DNA from: Bacillus sp. AFS037270
GTDB taxonomy: Bacteria; Bacillota; Bacilli; Bacillales_B; DSM-18226
Direction of reading: 5' to 3'
NCBI RefSeq assembly: GCF_002585305.1
Contig: NZ_NUNF01000021.1
Location: forward strand, 1 to 64,000
DNA: 64,000 nucleotides
Shown piece by piece: positions 53,321 to 61,381 of this stretch (its first letter is position 1; each line of letters opens with the position of its first letter). Under the pieces are notes generated by a model. That model was not told the origin of the DNA and did not search any database. It saw nothing but the letters and a program-made list of their open reading frames with translations. Made by a program: the position numbers and the translations under genes.

Positions 53321-53514
53321 TTAGTTTCCTCTTTCAGTTTTTAATGAATTCGATTCTGTTATTATTTGTAAACGGATAGAAATCATTCCTTCTGCCAACA
53401 CTTGAACCGTTTGAGAAATTACCTATAACGAAGCAAAATAAATTAGCGTTGCAATTTATCAATCACATTAGACAGATAGATTTGATAGTTAGAGAAAATT
53501 ATAAGGAGGACGAT

Positions 53515-53607
53515 ATGAAAAAAATTAATATGAAAACATTTCATCCATCTATACGGAAACTTCTTTCCTTTGCCACCTCAGATTTAGCGGAGCACTTGGT
53601 GGGATAG
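53515..53607 (+). other. Short frame with a strong ribosome site at the start of the broken stress gene
   Basis: AAGGAGG then ATG, reading MKKINMKTFHPSIRKLLSFA, then TSDLAEHLVG and TAG. The last residues come from the stress-gene sequence read in the wrong frame, so this looks like a foreign 5' piece joined to the remnant, not a functional gene. Confidence 0.45.
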
Positions 53608-53942
53608 TAGGACTCCTTGGTGCCATAGGTGCCCTCGATATACCAGGTATCGGACCGGCTGGACCAATAGCTGCTACCCTGGCTTGGGCAGCTGCCGGAG
53701 CAAGAGTAGGTGGTTTGGCAGGAGTTTTAAATGGATTAGGAATTCCTGAAGAAAAGGCTGAACGTTACGAAGGCTATGTAAAAGAAGGTAAATTCATTGT
53801 TGTGGTGGAACGCAGACAAAAGCGTCTAGGAGAAGGGCAACGAGTGGATAACAGTGTAAACCAAAACGATACTGACGGAAGCATTAGATCAAATGTTCCA
53901 TACAATACTCCGGTCACTTCTTTGAATCAAACGACGAATTAA
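53586..53942 (+). pseudogene. Third YflT-type stress gene copy, N-terminal domain lost
   Basis: From SGALGGIVGLLGAIGALDIP, through GIGPAGPIAATLAWAAAGAR, VGGLAGVLNGLGIPEEKAER to NTPVTSLNQT and TAA the protein matches the copies at 4414 and 44000. The YflT domain (first ~65 residues) and the sigma-B promoter are missing, replaced by unrelated sequence with its own ribosome site in another frame. Several substitutions at Gly positions. The tail and terminator are nearly those of the 44000 copy. Confidence 0.85.
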
Positions 53943-53976
53943 GACAACAAAAGAGAATTTTAATGATTGAAAGTGA

Positions 53977-54014
53977 AAAGGGTACTGTCTTCAAGTGGAG
54001 ACGGAACCCTTTTT
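53977..54014 (+). terminator. Terminator of the broken stress gene copy
   Basis: AAAGGGTACTGTCT / AGACGGAACCCTTT, near-copy of 44600-44637 with one stem mismatch. Confidence 0.75.
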
Positions 54015-54122
54015 CATTTGATCTAGCGCAGGATACTAACTTGGTTTTCTTGATTTATTTTGTAGTATACTATACGAAACACTGTGATTTAATGACCGTT
54101 TATGAGGAAAAAAGGATGGTGT

Positions 54123-54716
54123 ATGATGGAAAAGCAGCTTCCACCCGGCCAATTTGAAACAGAAAAATGGCCAATACTGCACAAAGGGGATATCCCCGTG
54201 TTTAATAAAACCTATTGGAATTTCAGACTTTTTGGAGAGTTAAAAGAAGAAAAGATCTTATCGTATAAAGAAATCATGGCGCTTCCGAAGACCATCTCAA
54301 CCGTTAACATGCATTGTGTAACTACCTGGTCTAAATTTGATACCACTTTTGAAGGCATTGCCCTTAGAGAGTTATTAAAATTTGTGGAAATCGATGAACA
54401 GGTTAAATACATTAAAATTTACGGTTACTATAATGGAGATAGATTTGGTTATTCTGCCAACTTGCCGCTCGAGCCTTTACTAGGGGACGATTCTTTGTTT
54501 GTCTACCGTTGGAAGGATCAACATCATGATTGGCAGGATATCGATCCAAAACATGGTTATCCATTAAGGTTTATTCCGCCAGAAACATTTTATCTTTGGA
54601 AAGGCTCCAAATGGGTGTCAGGGATTGAGTTTATGAAGGAAGATGAGGCAGGCTTTTGGGAAGAGTTTGGCTATTCGATGACAGCCAATCCATTTAAAGA
54701 AGAACGGTACCGTTAG
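54123..54716 (+). CDS. YuiH-like molybdopterin oxidoreductase (sulfite oxidase fold)
   Basis: 197 residues, single molybdopterin domain. TYWNFRLFGELKEEKILSYK is the family entry, VNMHCVTTWSKFDTTFEGIA holds the Mo-ligand Cys, and GYYNGDRFGYSANLPLEPLL, LRFIPPETFYLWKGSKWVSG contact the cofactor. No twin-arginine signal is visible, so it is probably cytoplasmic, unlike MsrP. Two adjacent ATGs (54123, 54126) follow AAAGGATGG. Substrate unknown. B. subtilis YuiH is of similar size. Confidence 0.87.
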   Translation: MMEKQLPPGQFETEKWPILHKGDIPVFNKTYWNFRLFGELKEEKILSYKEIMALPKTISTVNMHCVTTWSKFDTTFEGIALRELLKFVEIDEQVKYIKIYGYYNGDRFGYSANLPLEPLLGDDSLFVYRWKDQHHDWQDIDPKHGYPLRFIPPETFYLWKGSKWVSGIEFMKEDEAGFWEEFGYSMTANPFKEERYR

Positions 54717-54838
54717 CAATAAATCACCTAAAAATATTCCTAATCCCAGTAGTAAAATTTAGGTTAGTAATAGATACGTTAATCCTTCCTGGATTAACGC
54801 ACTAGTTCTTGAAAGTTAGTTAGCCGTTACTCTTCTAT

Positions 54839-54867
54839 AAAACTCTGAAATATGTAGTCAGAGTTTT
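54839..54867 (+). terminator. Hairpin downstream of the YuiH-like gene
   Basis: AAAACTCTGA / TCAGAGTTTT stem with 9-base loop. A smaller TTAATCC / GGATTAA hairpin lies at 54779-54798. Confidence 0.7.
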
Positions 54868-54910
54868 AATTCCTAGCCGTCTAAAGTAACTAGATAACAT
54901 CTTCTCTATA

Positions 54911-55005
54911 GGGACTTCACGAAAAAAGCAGGTAATGGCTGATAATAGTTCATTTACCTGCTTTCTTTTATGGAAAAAATGGAACCTACAAGACGCTAAG
55001 TCATG
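54911..55005 (+). repeat. ~95-bp dispersed repeat, copy 2
   Basis: GGGACTTCACGAAAAAAGCAGG...TTTACCTGCTTTCTTTTAT...ATGGAACCTACAAGACGC matches 33349-33445. AAGCAGGTAA / TTACCTGCTT forms the shared hairpin. Confidence 0.65.
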
Positions 55006-55063
55006 GAAAACGAACCTTGGAATGCTCCTGTGGATTCGTACATAAATCTATATGGAGACTAAT

Positions 55064-56014
55064 ATGACAGGTGGGTTGCAGATGGACACCAATGATTTTA
55101 ATAAAGAGCTCCATCACTATTACACAAAAATACGTGAGACTAATCATCCCTATTATTGGTACTGTTTGGCTAAAACTCAGGCAAGAGTTGGATTAACAAA
55201 TGAAGCACTGCAAACAATTGATCTGGCTTTGTCTTTTCCCAATCCTTATCCTTCAAAGCACAAACTTTTTGAAATACGGGCGGGACTGCAATCATCAGAT
55301 TCAAGACAGTTAAATACAAATAGTCCATCCATCGTAACAGTAAAGAGGGGCGATATTGACGGAGACGGGATAAAGGATAATGTTTATCTCTCGGCAGTTA
55401 AAACTCCTGATAGTCCATTTTGGAAAGATATCACTTTGGTTGTCCAAAATGGGAGAACACATCATTATGATCACATCCGTTTTAAAAATAACGCTGGATA
55501 CAACCCTACACTTTTTCTTGGTGATTTTACAGGCAAAAAGGGCGAGGATATTTTAGTAGTCATTGATACCGGAGGAAGCGCCGGCACTATTTATGCGTAT
55601 ATCTTTTCTTATATGAACGGTCAAATAAGGCAAATATTTGATTCAGATGCATTCAATGATTCCTATAAATATGATGTGACGTATGAAAATCAATACAAAG
55701 CAAAGGTAACCAGTTATCATCTTAGAGAAAAGTATATTCTTGACCTTACTAATAAGGGGAAAGAATATTTATCGGAAATATATAACCCCCAAGGTATTTT
55801 AAAGGCTCCCATTAATGGTTGGGTGAATCCCTTGTCAGGTTTATACCCGATTGATTTTAACAGGGATAATAGATATGAACTCGAAGCGTATCAAAGGATA
55901 GCTGGCAGGTATAATGCGGACAGTCTGGGATCTGTACAAACTGTATTGAAATGGAATGGTCAGGAGTTTGGTCCTGACAGACAGTCGGTGGCCATCTTTG
56001 GTGGGGAGATGTAA
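55064..56014 (+). CDS. Hypothetical protein with VCBS/FG-GAP-like motif
   Basis: 316 residues, no signal peptide. Residues ~10-70 are helical and TPR-like (YYWYCLAKTQARVGLTNEAL, QTIDLALSF). Then IVTVKRGDIDGDGIKDNVYL is a calcium-binding FG-GAP/VCBS-type loop, and a second GDFTGKKGEDILVVIDTGGS and IDFNRDNRYELEAYQRIAG repeat the theme, suggesting a beta-propeller-like remainder. ATG 55064 after TGGAG is preferred; ATG 55082 is possible. Just after the stop a short different-frame stretch (GNGNKEVVVGIQQSKAMLIP) may be a lost C-terminal end. Confidence 0.65.
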   Translation: MTGGLQMDTNDFNKELHHYYTKIRETNHPYYWYCLAKTQARVGLTNEALQTIDLALSFPNPYPSKHKLFEIRAGLQSSDSRQLNTNSPSIVTVKRGDIDGDGIKDNVYLSAVKTPDSPFWKDITLVVQNGRTHHYDHIRFKNNAGYNPTLFLGDFTGKKGEDILVVIDTGGSAGTIYAYIFSYMNGQIRQIFDSDAFNDSYKYDVTYENQYKAKVTSYHLREKYILDLTNKGKEYLSEIYNPQGILKAPINGWVNPLSGLYPIDFNRDNRYELEAYQRIAGRYNADSLGSVQTVLKWNGQEFGPDRQSVAIFGGEM

Positions 56015-56205
56015 CACGTAACATAAGAGGCCTAATGCATAGGGAATGGGAATAAAGAAGTTGTTGTAGGTATTCAGCAATCAAAAGCTATGCTGATCCC
56101 CCAAAATAATATAAAGGAATTAAAAAAGCACTTGATATATTCTATTTGTTAGACTAGTATAATTATTATCTCTTAAAATTACATATGAATTTGTTAACAA
56201 TTAGT

Positions 56206-56365
56206 TAAGATGCCTTAGGGCTTAATAGGGAATCTGGTGCAATACCAGAACTGTCCCCGCAACTGTGAGTGTGGACGAAATAGACAAACCACTGAGACGT
56301 ATTTATGGACGATACGGGAAGGGTCTAGAGTAGGAAGATACACAAGTCAGGAGACCTGTCTTAGC
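56206..56365 (+). ncRNA. Cobalamin riboswitch 1
   Basis: GCCTTAGGGCTTAATAGGGAA, then GGTGCAATACCAGAACTGTC, CCCGCAACTGTG and the B12 box AAGTCAGGAGACCTG (56344-56358), in the consensus order of AdoCbl-class riboswitches. The first of two in series. Confidence 0.95.
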
Positions 56366-56456
56366 TTTTAAAGTTTCGATTTCTTCGGGGGTTGAGAAGA
56401 TGGAACGTTTGGACAAAAAGGATTATTGATTAATTTTCTTTTTGTGCTGACGTTTT

Positions 56457-56488
56457 ATCCGTTCAACTAATGTTGAACGGATTTTTTC
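56457..56488 (+). terminator. Terminator after riboswitch 1
   Basis: ATCCGTTCAAC / GTTGAACGGAT, loop TAAT, then TTTTTT. It sits 90 bases after the B12 box and would stop transcription when cobalamin is bound. Confidence 0.92.
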
Positions 56489-56573
56489 ATTTGGATGATT
56501 CTAAACCATTTTTAATTCTCATAGGTTAGCTTTAGAAGAAACAAGCCTTTTTAACAATTGAATAGATTAGGAT

Positions 56574-56730
56574 AGGTGCGCATTTAAAATATGTGCTTAA
56601 TAGGGAAGTACGGTTAAAATCCGTCACGGTACCCGCCACTGTATGGGGAGTTCGTTGCAGATGTCACTGAAGGAATTCGGGAAGACGCAATGGAATGATG
56701 AACCTAAGTCAGGAGACCTGCCTTTACCTA
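56574..56730 (+). ncRNA. Cobalamin riboswitch 2
   Basis: TGTGCTTAATAGGGAAGTACG...CCGTCACGGTACCCGCCACTG...GGGAAGACGC...AAGTCAGGAGACCTGCC (56706-56722), all in the order of a cobalamin riboswitch. Confidence 0.95.
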
Positions 56731-56806
56731 AGAGCTTCATCAACCTACGGGAACATAGGTAGAAGTGCGGAACATACATCGCTATTTTTTTATGTGTATA
56801 TATTCT

Positions 56807-56838
56807 GCACCCCTATGTCCATAGGGGTGCTTTTTTTG
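56807..56838 (+). terminator. Terminator after riboswitch 2
   Basis: GCACCCCTAT / ATAGGGGTGC, loop GTCC, then TTTTTTT. It lies directly before the cbiW ribosome site. Confidence 0.95.
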
Positions 56839-56865
56839 TGTAAAAAATGAAAAGGAGAGTGTGAC

Positions 56866-57249
56866 ATGACTACTTGGAATTTACAAGGGACGAAACACCA
56901 TGTCCTCATTTGCAACGGCAGCAGCTGTATGAGAAAGGGTGGAGAGGAAGCGACACAAGCAATACGGAATGAAATCACCAATTTAAACTTAGATTCACTC
57001 ATACATACCACAAGAACGAGATGCAATGGGAGATGTAAGGATGCACCCGTTGCCATCGTCTATCCGTCAGGGACTTGGTATAAAAACGTAACCCCAGAAG
57101 TGGGGACTACGATTGTAAAGCGTCATCTAGCGGAAGGTCAGTGCCTTCAGGAGCATGCGATCTATCAATATTCCGAAGCAGGATTCATACAGCAAGAAGG
57201 GTCGGAATGCATCGAAGGAGTACAAAAAGCGGTTAAAGAAAAGATGTAA
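56866..57249 (+). CDS. cbiW: CbiW-type thioredoxin-like 2Fe-2S ferredoxin
   Basis: 127 residues. HHVLICNGSSCMRKGGEEAT and TRTRCNGRCKDAPVAIVYPS carry four Cys of a thioredoxin-like [2Fe-2S] ferredoxin (CxxxxC and CxxxC). This is the first gene of the B. megaterium cobI operon as well, where it is called CbiW. It probably supplies electrons for a reductive step of anaerobic corrin synthesis or for the metal cluster of CbiH60. ATG after AAAAGGAG, 28 bases from the terminator of riboswitch 2. Confidence 0.88.
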   Translation: MTTWNLQGTKHHVLICNGSSCMRKGGEEATQAIRNEITNLNLDSLIHTTRTRCNGRCKDAPVAIVYPSGTWYKNVTPEVGTTIVKRHLAEGQCLQEHAIYQYSEAGFIQQEGSECIEGVQKAVKEKM

Positions 57250-57302
57250 CAGCAGATAGTAGCTGGATTTTAGTTTGAAATTTTGGAAGGTGGCGTAATA
57301 GT

Positions 57303-58928
57303 GTGAAAGGCAAATTATTGGTTATTGGTTTTGGCCCTGGTGATGAAAAACATATTACCGGACGGGCAAAAGAAGCCATCCAAGAAAGTGATATCATCAT
57401 CGGCTACAAAACCTATGTTGATTTAATCAAGGGATTAATAACTGGAAAGCAAATCATCAGCACAGGAATGACAGAAGAAGTGAGCCGTGCCCAGGAGGCT
57501 GTGAAACAGGCTGAGCTCGGTTACACGGTAGCGGTCATTTCGAGCGGTGATGCCGGTGTATATGGAATGGCAGGACTGGTTTACGAAGTGCTAATCGAAA
57601 AAGGCTGGAAAAAAAACTCAGGGGTAGAAGTGGAAGTGGTCCCTGGCATTTCCGCCATCAACTCCTGTGCTGCTTTATTAGGCGCGCCGGTCATGCATGA
57701 TGCCTGTACAATCAGCTTAAGTGACCATTTGACACCTTGGAGCTTGATCGAGAAACGAATCGAAGCGGCCGCTCAAGCCGATTTTGTGATTGCCTTATAC
57801 AATCCAAAAAGCGGGAGAAGGACACGGCAGATTATGGAAGCACAAAAAATTCTACTAAAATATCGCTCGCCAGACACCCCTGTAGGATTGGTAAAGAGTG
57901 CTTTCCGTGATAGTCAAAATATCGTCTTAACTGATTTACAAGAGATGCTCGAACATGAAATTGGCATGTTAACCACCGTTTTAATTGGCAACTCTTCCAC
58001 TTTTTTTTACGACGGCTTGATCATCACTCCGCGCGGTTATCAGCGGAAGTATACATTAAACCAGTCAATTCAGCCGTTGAAACCGCATCAGCGTCTGCAA
58101 AAGGAAGCCGAACCATGGGCACTGAAGCAGGCGGAAGATGTATCATCGGTGAACAAAAAACTAGTCACCCAGACCTCAGTGAAAGAGTCGCCAAGAGAGC
58201 TGGCTGAGGAAGCCTTGCAAATAATCCTTGGTGAGAACGATGGACCATCCCAAGGTTTAATGGTGAAGCAAGACTTTCAATCTATTTTTGAGGTAGCGGT
58301 CAGCCCTGGTGTCGCCAATAAAAAATTTACCGCGACTCAGATGGTCATTCTTTCCGAAATCGTCGGAGAAGAAGGTGTCATGGAATACACACAAGACCAT
58401 TATATGAAGCTGCAAATTTTAACCTCTAAGCCTGATGAGATTGTAGAAAAACTAACGGCGGCCAACTTTTTGATTGCTCCTGTGGGCGACGTATTAACTG
58501 TAAAAGCCTGTGATTTTTGTGACGGAGAAAAGAAGGATTCCATCCCTTATGCCGATGAGCTGCAGGAAAGGCTTGGCGGCATGGAACTCCCCAAAGAATT
58601 GAAACTTGGTGTGAATGGCTGCGGCATGGCCTGTTATGGAGCCGTAAAAGAGGATATTGGCATTGTCTACCGCAAGGGAGCTTTTGATTTATTTTTAGGA
58701 GCCAAGACAGCCGGTAGAACCGCACATCCTGGCCAAATCGTAGCGGAAGGAATCGCACCGGAGCAAATTGTCGGAGTCATAGAGGGGATTGTTCAAGAGT
58801 ACAAACAAAAGGCCTATCCAAATGAACGTTTCTATAAATTTTTTAAACGGGTCAAAGAGGTTCAAGGTTTTGTGTATCAGGATATTACACCAAACCTTAA
58901 AATCGAAGCGGCTGTTTGCGGGGAGTAA
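57303..58928 (+). CDS. cbiH60: CbiH60, cobalt-factor III methyltransferase fused to a Fe-S reductase-like domain
   Basis: 541 residues. Residues 1-245 are the CbiH/CobJ methylase (C-17 methylation and ring contraction of cobalt-factor III): VIGFGPGDEKHITGRAKEAI, SSGDAGVYGMAGLVYE, VPGISAINSCAALLGAPVMH, NPKSGRRTRQIMEAQ. Residues ~300-541 resemble nitrite/sulfite reductase ferredoxin-like repeats, with CDFCDGEKKD and NGCGMACYGAVKEDIGIVYR (CxxC...CxxxC, a 4Fe-4S site). This fusion is the CbiH60 of B. megaterium, which contracts the ring in vitro. GTG start after GGAAGGTGG. Confidence 0.92.
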   Translation: MKGKLLVIGFGPGDEKHITGRAKEAIQESDIIIGYKTYVDLIKGLITGKQIISTGMTEEVSRAQEAVKQAELGYTVAVISSGDAGVYGMAGLVYEVLIEKGWKKNSGVEVEVVPGISAINSCAALLGAPVMHDACTISLSDHLTPWSLIEKRIEAAAQADFVIALYNPKSGRRTRQIMEAQKILLKYRSPDTPVGLVKSAFRDSQNIVLTDLQEMLEHEIGMLTTVLIGNSSTFFYDGLIITPRGYQRKYTLNQSIQPLKPHQRLQKEAEPWALKQAEDVSSVNKKLVTQTSVKESPRELAEEALQIILGENDGPSQGLMVKQDFQSIFEVAVSPGVANKKFTATQMVILSEIVGEEGVMEYTQDHYMKLQILTSKPDEIVEKLTAANFLIAPVGDVLTVKACDFCDGEKKDSIPYADELQERLGGMELPKELKLGVNGCGMACYGAVKEDIGIVYRKGAFDLFLGAKTAGRTAHPGQIVAEGIAPEQIVGVIEGIVQEYKQKAYPNERFYKFFKRVKEVQGFVYQDITPNLKIEAAVCGE

Positions 58929-58991
58929 AGGGGAAAAGTCTAGTGGTCAATTGGTAGGTTAGGTATTTACAAACAAAGGGGAGGAACTATT

Positions 58992-59915
58992 TTGAAAGCA
59001 ATTTTATTTGTGGGGCATGGGAGCAGAGATCAAGAGGGAAATCAGCAGGTTCGCGAGTTCATCGGTGAGATGAGAAAGACTTGGGACGATTCTTTCCTAG
59101 TTGAGACGTGCTTTTTAGAATTTGAACGACCAACCGTTAATCAAGGAATCGATCTGTGTGTGGAGAAAGGGGCCGACCATATTGTCGTGATTCCAATCAT
59201 GCTCTTACAGGCAGGACACTCCAAAATTCATATTCCAGCAGCTATTGATGAGGCAAAGAATAAATATCCATTTGTTCAATTTACTTATGGCCGGCCAATT
59301 GGTGTTCATGAGGAAACATTTGAAATTCTAAAAACGAGATTAATGGAAATCGGCGAGAATATAGAGGCACCTGAAGACGATACGGCTGTCCTTTTGTTAG
59401 GACGGGGCGGAAGCGATCCCGATGCGAATAGTGATTTATATAAAATTGCTAGATTACTATGGGAAAAAACAAACTATAAAATCGTAGAACCTGCTTTTAT
59501 GGGGGTGACCAATCCCCTTGTGAACGAAGGGATTGAGCGCTGTATTAAGCTTGGAGCAAAAAAAGTGGTAATCCTGCCTTACTTTCTATTCACCGGCATC
59601 CTGATTAAACGGTTAGAAGATATGATGGTTCCTATTCAAAATCAATATTCGGCGGTTGAATTTCAGTTGGCTGATTATTTTGGTTATCATCCAAAATTAC
59701 AGACGATTTTAATCGATCGGGTGGAAGAAGCCCTCGGTGATGAGGTGAAGATGAACTGCGATACCTGCCAATACCGTCTCAATGTGATGGAACATATCGA
59801 TCATCACCACCACCATGATCATGATCACGATCATCATCACGGCCATGACCATCACCATCATGACCATGATCATCACCATGATCACAAACATGCAGGGCAA
59901 AAGGCAGGAGATTAG
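58992..59915 (+). CDS. cbiX: CbiX sirohydrochlorin cobaltochelatase with His-rich tail
   Basis: 307 residues, long form. Two chelatase repeats: ILFVGHGSRDQEGNQQVREF, IVVIPIMLLQAGHSKIHIPA and VLLLGRGGSDPDANSDLYKI, VVILPYFLFTGILIKRLEDM. The active-site His is in GHGS and AGHSKIH. Then comes NCDTCQYR (MxCxxC-type cysteines reported to hold a 4Fe-4S cluster in B. megaterium CbiX). A tail of about 30 residues, almost all His and Asp, ends the protein and may store or deliver cobalt. Inserts Co2+ into sirohydrochlorin. TTG start after GGGAGG. Confidence 0.93.
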   Translation: MKAILFVGHGSRDQEGNQQVREFIGEMRKTWDDSFLVETCFLEFERPTVNQGIDLCVEKGADHIVVIPIMLLQAGHSKIHIPAAIDEAKNKYPFVQFTYGRPIGVHEETFEILKTRLMEIGENIEAPEDDTAVLLLGRGGSDPDANSDLYKIARLLWEKTNYKIVEPAFMGVTNPLVNEGIERCIKLGAKKVVILPYFLFTGILIKRLEDMMVPIQNQYSAVEFQLADYFGYHPKLQTILIDRVEEALGDEVKMNCDTCQYRLNVMEHIDHHHHHDHDHDHHHGHDHHHHDHDHHHDHKHAGQKAGD

Positions 59916-59916
59916 G

Positions 59917-60714
59917 ATGATTTTCGTATTAGCCGGTACAAGTGATGCACGAGCCCTTGCTTTAAAAATAAAAAATGAGGGCTTCGATCTCCTATCCTCC
60001 GTTGTCACAAAAAATGCAGCGGTTGAATTAAGGGAGTCAGGGATACCTGTTCAAGTAGGAAGATTAACCGATGAAGACATGGTGGGGTTGATTGACACAA
60101 AAGGGATTCTAGCGGTTGTCGATGCCAGTCATCCGTTTGCGGAAGAAGCTTCGAAAAACGCAATCATGGCGGCCCAAACGGCGGGAGTCCCCTATATCCG
60201 GTATGAACGGGAGTCACAAACTTTCCAATATGACAACATGACAGTCGTCGAAAGCTACGAGGAAGCAGCGGAGCTTGCATTGGCCAAAAAAGGCGTGGTG
60301 ATGCTGACGACCGGCAGCAAGACGCTTCAAATTTTCACAGAAAAACTATTAGGAAACCCGGATATCCGCTTAATCGCCAGAATGCTGCCTCGTGTGGATA
60401 ATATGGAAAAATGTGAGCAGCTTGGGCTGCCGCAGAAAAATATTGTTGCGATCCAGGGACCATTTTCAAAAGAGTTCGACAAAGCCCTATATAAGCAATA
60501 TGGCGTGACCTTAATGGTGACGAAAGAAAGCGGGAAAGTCGGATCGGTTGATGAAAAGGTGGATGCGGCCAAGGAACTGGGGATTGAGGTCATCATGATT
60601 GGCCGCCCGAAACTGAATTATGGCACTGTCTATGCTCATTTTGTTGATGTCATTGCAGAATTACATAAAAAGATTGGTTCCACACCAACCGTCACACTAG
60701 AACAATCATTTTAA
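59917..60714 (+). CDS. cbiJ: CbiJ cobalt-precorrin-6A reductase
   Basis: 265 residues, NAD(P)H-dependent reductase of cobalt-precorrin-6A to 6B. MIFVLAGTSDARALALKIKN is the nucleotide-binding start, with VVDASHPFAEEASKNAIMAA, YIRYERESQTF, MLTTGSKTLQIFTEKL, AIQGPFSKEFDKALYKQYGV and VTKESGKVGSVDEKVDAAKE. The ATG 59917 follows GCAGGAGATTAG and lies two bases after the cbiX stop; the same frame is open further upstream only because it runs through the His-codon tract of cbiX. Confidence 0.92.
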   Translation: MIFVLAGTSDARALALKIKNEGFDLLSSVVTKNAAVELRESGIPVQVGRLTDEDMVGLIDTKGILAVVDASHPFAEEASKNAIMAAQTAGVPYIRYERESQTFQYDNMTVVESYEEAAELALAKKGVVMLTTGSKTLQIFTEKLLGNPDIRLIARMLPRVDNMEKCEQLGLPQKNIVAIQGPFSKEFDKALYKQYGVTLMVTKESGKVGSVDEKVDAAKELGIEVIMIGRPKLNYGTVYAHFVDVIAELHKKIGSTPTVTLEQSF

Positions 60715-60730
60715 TACAGGAGTGAGAGAA

Positions 60731-61378
60731 ATGGATTTTCGTACCGAATTTAAACCTTTAACCGTCCAACCGGAACAGATTGAAGGAAGAAGTTTTGAAA
60801 TGATTAATGAAGAAATTGGGGACCACCCGTTTACCGAGGAGCAATATCCGATTGTCCAGCGCATCATCCATGCATCCGCTGATTTTGAACTCGGGAAAAG
60901 CGTCCTCTTCCATCCTGACGCTATCCAGTCCGGTATCCGCGCGATTCGGAGCGGGAAAATGGTAGTTGCCGATGTTCAAATGATTCAAAGCGGGGCTAAT
61001 AAAGCGCGAATTGAAAAGTACGGCGGAGAAATCAAGGTCTATATTTCTGACCCGGATGTGATGCAAGAAGCCAAACGGTTAAATACCACAAGGGCAATTA
61101 TTTCGATGCGAAAAGCGATCAAAGAAGCGGACGGCGGAATTTTTGCCATCGGGAACGCCCCAACGGCCTTACTCGAACTCATCCGCCTGATAAAAGAAGG
61201 AGAAGCGAAACCAGGTCTTGTCATTGGTCTGCCAGTTGGGTTTGTTTCCGCCGCTGAGTCAAAAGAAGAACTAGCCAAGCTCGATATCCCGTTCATCACC
61301 AATATTGGCAGAAAAGGCGGCAGTACCGTGACCGTTGCTGCATTAAACGCCATTTCCATTATGGCCGATCGGGGATAA
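60731..61378 (+). CDS. cbiC: CbiC cobalt-precorrin-8 methylmutase
   Basis: 215 residues. Moves the methyl group from C-11 to C-12 to give cobyrinate. RIIHASADFELGKSVLFHPD holds the catalytic His, then ADVQMIQSGANKARIEKYGG, DGGIFAIGNAPTALLELIRL, GLVIGLPVGFVSAAESKEEL. The start is the ATG of MDFRTEFKP at 60731 after AGGAGTGAG. It is 16 bases after cbiJ, overlapping none, and 3 bases before cbiD. Confidence 0.93.
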   Translation: MDFRTEFKPLTVQPEQIEGRSFEMINEEIGDHPFTEEQYPIVQRIIHASADFELGKSVLFHPDAIQSGIRAIRSGKMVVADVQMIQSGANKARIEKYGGEIKVYISDPDVMQEAKRLNTTRAIISMRKAIKEADGGIFAIGNAPTALLELIRLIKEGEAKPGLVIGLPVGFVSAAESKEELAKLDIPFITNIGRKGGSTVTVAALNAISIMADRG

Positions 61379-61381
61379 CCC

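Noticed and set aside
59815..59916. Met/Ile/Thr-rich N-terminal extension of CbiJ
   Set aside because: It is the His-Asp codon tract of cbiX read in another frame; the ribosome site GCAGGAG and normal CbiJ N-terminus place the start at 59917.
59709..60008. Minus-strand frame rich in Met and Val opposite the cbiX tail
   Set aside because: An antisense product of the same CAT/GAT repeat; no ribosome site and no protein-like pattern.
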